A DNA stretch of 60,954 bases from Thermoplasmata archaeon (GTDB taxonomy: Archaea > Thermoplasmatota > Thermoplasmata > Lutacidiplasmatales > UBA184). The number at the start of each line of letters is the position of its first letter. Within the stretch, counting starts at the first letter, position 1. Positions 56,993 through 60,954 of the stretch are shown one piece after another. Both the position numbers and the translations under genes were made by a program. The notes under the pieces were generated by a model. The model was not told where the DNA came from, searched no databases, and was given only the letters and a program-made list of their open reading frames with translations. The stretch covers positions 1 through 60,954 of the forward strand of contig JASHUJ010000075.1 of assembly GCA_030040035.1 (NCBI GenBank), read 5' to 3'.

Positions 56993-58496
56993 GCGATGCG
57001 CCCGACTCCGCCGGGCCGAAGACCTGACGGTACAGGTCGAATCCGAAGCCGGTGGGCAGAGGCTCCCCCGGCACGATGCGGAAGGTCCGGTGTCCCTCCG
57101 GGGAACGCTCGGCCCGTAGGAAGAGGGCCCGTTCGGGCTCGATCCGCCGAAGTCGGTCGGCGAGGTCGAAGAAGTGCGTGACCAGCACGACCCGGACGCC
57201 GCCATCCAGGAACGCCCGGAGGACGGTCTCGGCGATCTCCGAACCCTCTCGCTCGTTCGTGGAGGCGAAGGACTCGTTGGCGAGCAGGAGGCTGCCGGGT
57301 CGAAGGTGACCCGCGATCGCGCGCATGCGGTCGAGCTCCTCCTCGAACTTGCCGCTCGTCATCGTCGCATCCTCCTCCCGACGGAAGTGAGTAAAGACCC
57401 CGCGGGGAACGCTCGTCGAGAATCGCCGGGCGGGGACGGACAATCCGGCTTGGGCGAGGAGGACCGCGAGGCCGACGCTGCGCAGGAACGTCGACTTTCC
57501 GCCTTGGTTGGCGCCGGTGATGACCACGAGCGGGCGGGACGCGACGTCGAGATCGTTGGGCACGACCGTCGTTCGTCCGCCGAGCGCCAAGGAGAGGTCG
57601 TACAGACCTTGGGCCGAGAGCCCGAACGGGGACGGATCGAGGGGCTCGGGAACGCAGACCGGCAGGCCGGCGCCGACGAGGCGGGCGTGCAGGTTCGCCC
57701 CGCCGAGATAGAAATCGAGCTCATCGCGCAACTGGGTGAAGAAGGCGTGCAACCGCGCGGTCGATTGCCGCAGGGCCTGCGCGCTCGACGCCACCCCGTG
57801 GTCGCGCAGCTCCGAGAGCGCGCGGCGTCCGGCCTCGTCCCGCTCCCCGAGCTCGAACGAGAAGGGGGACCGCCGGCCGACGAACGGGAGCCGCAGCCAG
57901 CGCCGTCGTTCCTCGGGCGGGCGTCGCAGGGAGTACTCCGAACCGCGGTTGCCCGCTCCGAGACGGAGGGCGAGCAACGTTCCACGAGGGAATCGAAGCT
58001 GGCGGAGGAGGTCCTCGACCGACCGGAAGTACGTCTCGTCGAGGTCCGTCGCCACACCTGAGAACAGGCGCTGGAATCCCTCCGAGCGGAACGCGGCTCC
58101 CTGGGTGACGGCCAGCTCCCGCAGCCGCCGCAGCCTCGGAAGGAGCAGCGCCAGGAGCTTCGTCCCTCGATAGAGGACCGACTCCGGGGACTCCCCGAAC
58201 CCCCAGACCTCCCGCTCGTCGCCGAGGGCCCCGAGCGCGAGCGCCCGGAGTTCGGCCACGGCCGGGGCCCGGGCCAGGCAATCCGCGAAGATCGCCTGCC
58301 GATAACGCACCGTGGCGGGCGGCGGGGGATCCGCGAGCAGTACCGAGCGGGCGACGGTCTGTACGTGATCGTCCCCACCGCCCATCACCGAGAGGGTGGA
58401 CTCGAGTTCGAGGTCCCGGATCAAGGCTGCGTCGAACGGACCCGTCGTTGCCCCCCCGTCGAACTCGCGATCCGGTGCCAGGAGGTGGACTCTCAT
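56982..58496 (-). CDS. MutS-like ATPase without mismatch-recognition domain (copy B)
   Basis: A 504-aa protein ending in a MutS-family ATPase domain. VITGANQGGKSTFLRSVGLAVLLAQAG is Walker A, GSLLLANESFASTNEREGSEIAETVL covers Walker B and the dimer-contacting part, and VRVVLVTHFFDLADRL the His region. The N-terminal 300 residues are helical (core and clamp-like) with no mismatch-reading Phe-x-Glu domain. It is translated from an ATG overlapping the stop of a second MutS-like gene (ATGA). The two may form a heterodimer acting in recombination, branch resolution or repair other than classical mismatch repair. Confidence 0.88.
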   Translation of the reverse strand: MRVHLLAPDREFDGGATTGPFDAALIRDLELESTLSVMGGGDDHVQTVARSVLLADPPPPATVRYRQAIFADCLARAPAVAELRALALGALGDEREVWGFGESPESVLYRGTKLLALLLPRLRRLRELAVTQGAAFRSEGFQRLFSGVATDLDETYFRSVEDLLRQLRFPRGTLLALRLGAGNRGSEYSLRRPPEERRRWLRLPFVGRRSPFSFELGERDEAGRRALSELRDHGVASSAQALRQSTARLHAFFTQLRDELDFYLGGANLHARLVGAGLPVCVPEPLDPSPFGLSAQGLYDLSLALGGRTTVVPNDLDVASRPLVVITGANQGGKSTFLRSVGLAVLLAQAGLSVPARRFSTSVPRGVFTHFRREEDATMTSGKFEEELDRMRAIAGHLRPGSLLLANESFASTNEREGSEIAETVLRAFLDGGVRVVLVTHFFDLADRLRRIEPERALFLRAERSPEGHRTFRIVPGEPLPTGFGFDLYRQVFGPAESGASLTA

Positions 58497-60142
58497 GATC
58501 CGAACCGCTCGCGGAGCGCCTCGTACGTGAGCCCATGCTTGCGGGCGAGGGCGAACGCGTATGCGCGCCCGTCCGCCGGTTGGCGAATGAGCCGGTACGT
58601 TCGTACCGCCGGGTCGTCGGGCCGGACCGTGCTCACGACGCTGACGACCGAGGGCGCGAGCGTGGACAGCTCGTCCAGGAACGTCACGTACACGCACCGC
58701 GCCCCCCGGTCGATCACCCGACGCAGGATCTCCTCTCCGAGGTGCAGCCCGTCCTGTACCGTCGCCGAACCGAACGTCTCGTTCAGCACGAGGACGCTGC
58801 GGGGGGTGGCCCGGTCGAGGATCGCCCGCAATCGGACGAGCTCGTCGAGGAGCTTTCCCCGCAGGTCCGCGACCGCTTCGCCCCGCTCGAAGTGGGTGTA
58901 CACCCGGTCGCAGAGCGCCAGGCGGACCGACTCGCCCGGGACCGGCCCTCCCAACGCGGCCAGGTGGTGGAGCTGCCCGAACATCCGGGCGAACGTCGTC
59001 TTGCCGCCGTTGTTGGGCCCGGTGACGACGAGGATCCGTTCGGTGGCTGAGAGCTGGACGTCGTTCGGGACGATCGGCATCGCTCGCTTCGAAAACTGAA
59101 GGGCGAGCGCGAGGTCGAACGTCGCACGAGCCGACACCTCGATCGTGCCGTCGAGGATCTCCGGGTACGAGCAGATCCGCCCGTCCCCCCGCAGCTTCGC
59201 CACCGCGTCGAGATACGCGAGGAAGAACTGGATCTCCCGGTCCAATCGCGCGACGCCCGGATCGACGAACTCGGGATGGCGGCTCGGGTACTCCCGGAGC
59301 CGGGCGAACTCCCGGGGGAAGAGCAGGGCGACCCGTTCCTGGATCGACTCTTCCACGTGGTTCATCTCCGGGTGGTCCGGGAAGCGGTACCCCTTGTCCG
59401 GAATGGGTTCGTCCCGGAAGCGGCGGAAGGCGCCGTCGATCTCCCGGCCGAGATCCGGATCGTCCGCGAACGGTCGGACGGTGATGCGGTCGCCTTGGAT
59501 CAGCAGGCCGTATCGGACGCGCGACAGCTCGTCCACCAGTTGGCGGGTCTCCGACTCGAGTTGGCGGTAGGCGGGCGAGGATCGATATCCGCGCAGGAAG
59601 GTCGCGGTCGATCGGAACCCGTCCGAAGCGGGCGAGATCCGATCGAGCGCGTCGGAGAGCTCGCGGATGGCGCGGCAATACTGGTCGGCGGCCTCGAGGA
59701 ACCAGCGGGCCCGTTGGAACTCGTTGCGCATCTTGGTCGACCGGTCACGGGCCGCCCGCATCGTGCGCAGCGCGGCCGCGAATCCGTCGGCCGATGCGCG
59801 CACTTCGGGTCGCTCGAGGTCCCGGAAGACCGCCTGACGGTACTGCACGTCCCGAGCCCTCAGGAGGGGGGCCGAGAAGATTCCGAGGAGGTCGTACTCC
59901 TCGCGTCCGGTCGTGATCGTCCTGAACGCCTGGTCGAGGTTGAGATCCGTCAGGACGGTCGCATCGGCCGTCGGGGGGGGCGTGTACGGGGCGGGCCCGA
60001 GGAGGCTCGCCGCTTCGATGGTTCGGTCCCGATCGCCGCGGCCGGGCCCGTCGGACGCGGCGACGGTCGAGCCCCGAGGTGCCGATCCCCGGGGCTCGAG
60101 GTCAGAGGGTTGTGGCCGCGACGTGTCGACCCTCGCGGTCAT
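58493..60142 (-). CDS. MutS-like ATPase without mismatch-recognition domain (copy A)
   Basis: A 549-aa paralogue of the following gene. The N-terminal 350 residues are helical with QYRQAVFRDLERPEVRASADGF. The ATPase is complete: VVTGPNNGGKTTFARMFGQLHHLAALG (Walker A), SVLVLNETFGSATVQDGLHLGEEI (Walker B, with Glu), and a His-like switch replaced in CVYVTFLDEL. The two genes share RYRQAIF/QYRQAVF near their starts, showing an ancient duplication. The ATG at 60142 lies inside the AAA+ gene (41-base overlap). The pair is co-translated with that ATPase, which suggests a common DNA-processing task. Confidence 0.87.
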   Translation of the reverse strand: MTARVDTSRPQPSDLEPRGSAPRGSTVAASDGPGRGDRDRTIEAASLLGPAPYTPPPTADATVLTDLNLDQAFRTITTGREEYDLLGIFSAPLLRARDVQYRQAVFRDLERPEVRASADGFAAALRTMRAARDRSTKMRNEFQRARWFLEAADQYCRAIRELSDALDRISPASDGFRSTATFLRGYRSSPAYRQLESETRQLVDELSRVRYGLLIQGDRITVRPFADDPDLGREIDGAFRRFRDEPIPDKGYRFPDHPEMNHVEESIQERVALLFPREFARLREYPSRHPEFVDPGVARLDREIQFFLAYLDAVAKLRGDGRICSYPEILDGTIEVSARATFDLALALQFSKRAMPIVPNDVQLSATERILVVTGPNNGGKTTFARMFGQLHHLAALGGPVPGESVRLALCDRVYTHFERGEAVADLRGKLLDELVRLRAILDRATPRSVLVLNETFGSATVQDGLHLGEEILRRVIDRGARCVYVTFLDELSTLAPSVVSVVSTVRPDDPAVRTYRLIRQPADGRAYAFALARKHGLTYEALRERFGS

Positions 60143-60954
60143 GGACCTCCCCGTCGAAGAACCGGCACGCCAGCTCGATCTCCGTGGGGCCGATCGTGAG
60201 CGGGCCGGGGGAACCGGGATGGAAGTATCGCAGCAGGGCCGCCGTCGCGGCGAGCCGGACCGCCCGCTGGCGGAGTCGAGGAGAAAACCGCGGGGCCTCC
60301 GTACGGGACAGCGCGCGCTCTGAGGCCCGGCGCAGGCGGGCGAACAGCCCCGGATCGAGCGAGATCCCCCGCCCGGCGAAGCGGCCCCGCACCAGCGGGT
60401 GGCCGGTCTCGATCGCGTAGACGAGCGTCAGGTGGTCGCGGATCGACTCCGCGGGGGCGAAGTCGAGCTCGCCGAGCTCGAGGCGCTCGGCGCTCGCCTC
60501 GACCGCGCGGAAGCGGGCGCGGGTCATCGGGTGGAAGCGCAGCAGCATCCGGTCCTCGAGGGCGGCGAAGTTGGGGTCGCCGATCGTCGTCCAGTAGTCC
60601 TGGGCACCGGCGGTGCGGACGTTGTAGTTGACGCTGAAGAAGGAGCGGAAGGTGTAGGGGCCGACGGTGCCGAGGGTCGTCTCCCACTTGACCTCGCGCT
60701 GCTCCATGACGAGCTTCAAGGGCTCGACCATGCCGCGATACTTGAACCAGTCATTGAACTCGGGGACGATGAAATTGAACGTGTGGCCGGTGTAGGCGGC
60801 GCCGACCCGGAGGAACTGGGCGGGGGTGATGCCGCCGCAGTAGCGGTTGCGGCCGGGAAGTCCGTGCGGCGGGACGCCGCTGCGGGGATTGCCGCGGACG
60901 AGGTCGTCGATGGAGAAGGTCTTGCCGGTGCCCGGGGGCCCGAAGAGGGCGAGG
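60102..60954 (-). CDS. AAA+ ATPase, 5' end cut by the window
   Basis: The gene enters from the right edge; 283 codons are visible. The first visible residues hold a Walker A (LFGPPGTGKTFS). A hydrophobic strand with acidic residues follows (TFNFIVPEFNDW, likely Walker B), and then a sensor-like Asn (FFSVNYNVRTAG) and an arginine-rich ALEDRMLLRFHPMTRARF helix, typical of AAA+ proteins. A C-terminal helical domain ends at 60102. It cannot be assigned to a family by eye, though the layout recalls MoxR/MCM-like ATPases. It overlaps the first MutS-like gene by 41 bases, so a joint function is likely. Only the C-terminal part is in the window. Confidence 0.8.
   Translation of the reverse strand, partial: LALFGPPGTGKTFSIDDLVRGNPRSGVPPHGLPGRNRYCGGITPAQFLRVGAAYTGHTFNFIVPEFNDWFKYRGMVEPLKLVMEQREVKWETTLGTVGPYTFRSFFSVNYNVRTAGAQDYWTTIGDPNFAALEDRMLLRFHPMTRARFRAVEASAERLELGELDFAPAESIRDHLTLVYAIETGHPLVRGRFAGRGISLDPGLFARLRRASERALSRTEAPRFSPRLRQRAVRLAATAALLRYFHPGSPGPLTIGPTEIELACRFFDGEVHDREGRHVAATTL

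Noticed and set aside
58493..60142. Classical MutS mismatch-repair protein
   Set aside because: The N-terminal mismatch-recognition domain with its Phe-x-Glu motif is absent and no mutL is adjacent.
1..60954. tRNA or rRNA genes
   Set aside because: No cloverleaf with a GGTTCGA-type loop or conserved rRNA segment was found on reading the intergenic regions; the search was by eye only.
1..60954. CRISPR array, transposase, integrase or long direct repeats
   Set aside because: None seen. The repeated codon patterns in the Kelch gene are protein repeats and not a CRISPR array.

Overview
The window is about 61 kb of dense, very G+C-rich DNA (judged by eye, not computed) that reads as an archaeal chromosome. 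The archaeal indicators are a KEOPS Pcc1 subunit, a geranylgeranyl-reductase-family flavoprotein with its own ferredoxin, a LysW carrier-protein amino-acid pathway, a GvpD-like ATPase, frequent GTG starts, and many genes whose TATA-like box lies about 24-30 bases before the start codon (leaderless transcription). High G+C, a giant secreted Kelch protein and membrane zinc-ribbon proteins would suit an uncultured Thermoplasmatota lineage, but that placement is inference. I see no mobile element, CRISPR array, tRNA or rRNA. 58 protein genes are called; the last is cut by the window end.

Layout. 0.1-9.4 kb: CoA-binding and glyoxalase-like proteins, a DUF1028-Pcc1-CPBP protease operon, a ferredoxin / geranylgeranyl reductase operon with two unknown genes, thioredoxin reductase, and an ABC-2 exporter with a flavin reductase. 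9.5-11.6 kb: an MTHFR-like barrel protein facing a divergent M29-like protein. 12.1-20.6 kb: an ACT-domain regulator divergent from an eight-gene arginine operon, argG-argH-lysW-lysX-lysY-lysZ-lysJ-lysK. Together these make ornithine on the LysW carrier and convert citrulline to arginine; no ornithine carbamoyltransferase is present. 20.5-28.6 kb: pirin, transporters (PiT, APC, MFS, ZIP-like), a helix-turn-helix/ferritin-like fusion regulator and dodecin. 28.7-33.6 kb: GvpD-like ATPase, a divergent phosphopantetheinyl transferase, an HxlR regulator, and a coupled MoaD-like/Asp-box-propeller pair. 33.7-46 kb: a protein with 24 Kelch repeats, a hotdog thioesterase, a FAD oxidoreductase-GNAT fusion, a three-gene kinase-like/coiled-coil/membrane zinc-ribbon operon, and DUF2252. 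46-48 kb: a small unknown protein, a universal stress protein and an MFS carrier.

48.2-55.3 kb holds a complete six-subunit energy-converting-hydrogenase-related (Ehr) operon. It has antiporter-like, NuoH-like and HyfE-like membrane subunits and small and large hydrophilic subunits, but the large subunit lacks all Ni-Fe cysteine ligands. It should therefore be a redox-driven ion pump and not a hydrogenase. The end of the window carries a histidine phosphatase, a NUDIX hydrolase, and a coupled run of an AAA+ ATPase followed by two MutS-like ATPases without mismatch-recognition domains.

The most notable items are the Ni-Fe-less Ehr complex with a ferredoxin-fused small subunit, the HTH-ferritin regulator with a perfect palindrome beside a histidine-to-glutamine ZIP transporter, the ACT regulator/operator of the LysW arginine operon, and the kinase-like three-gene membrane system.
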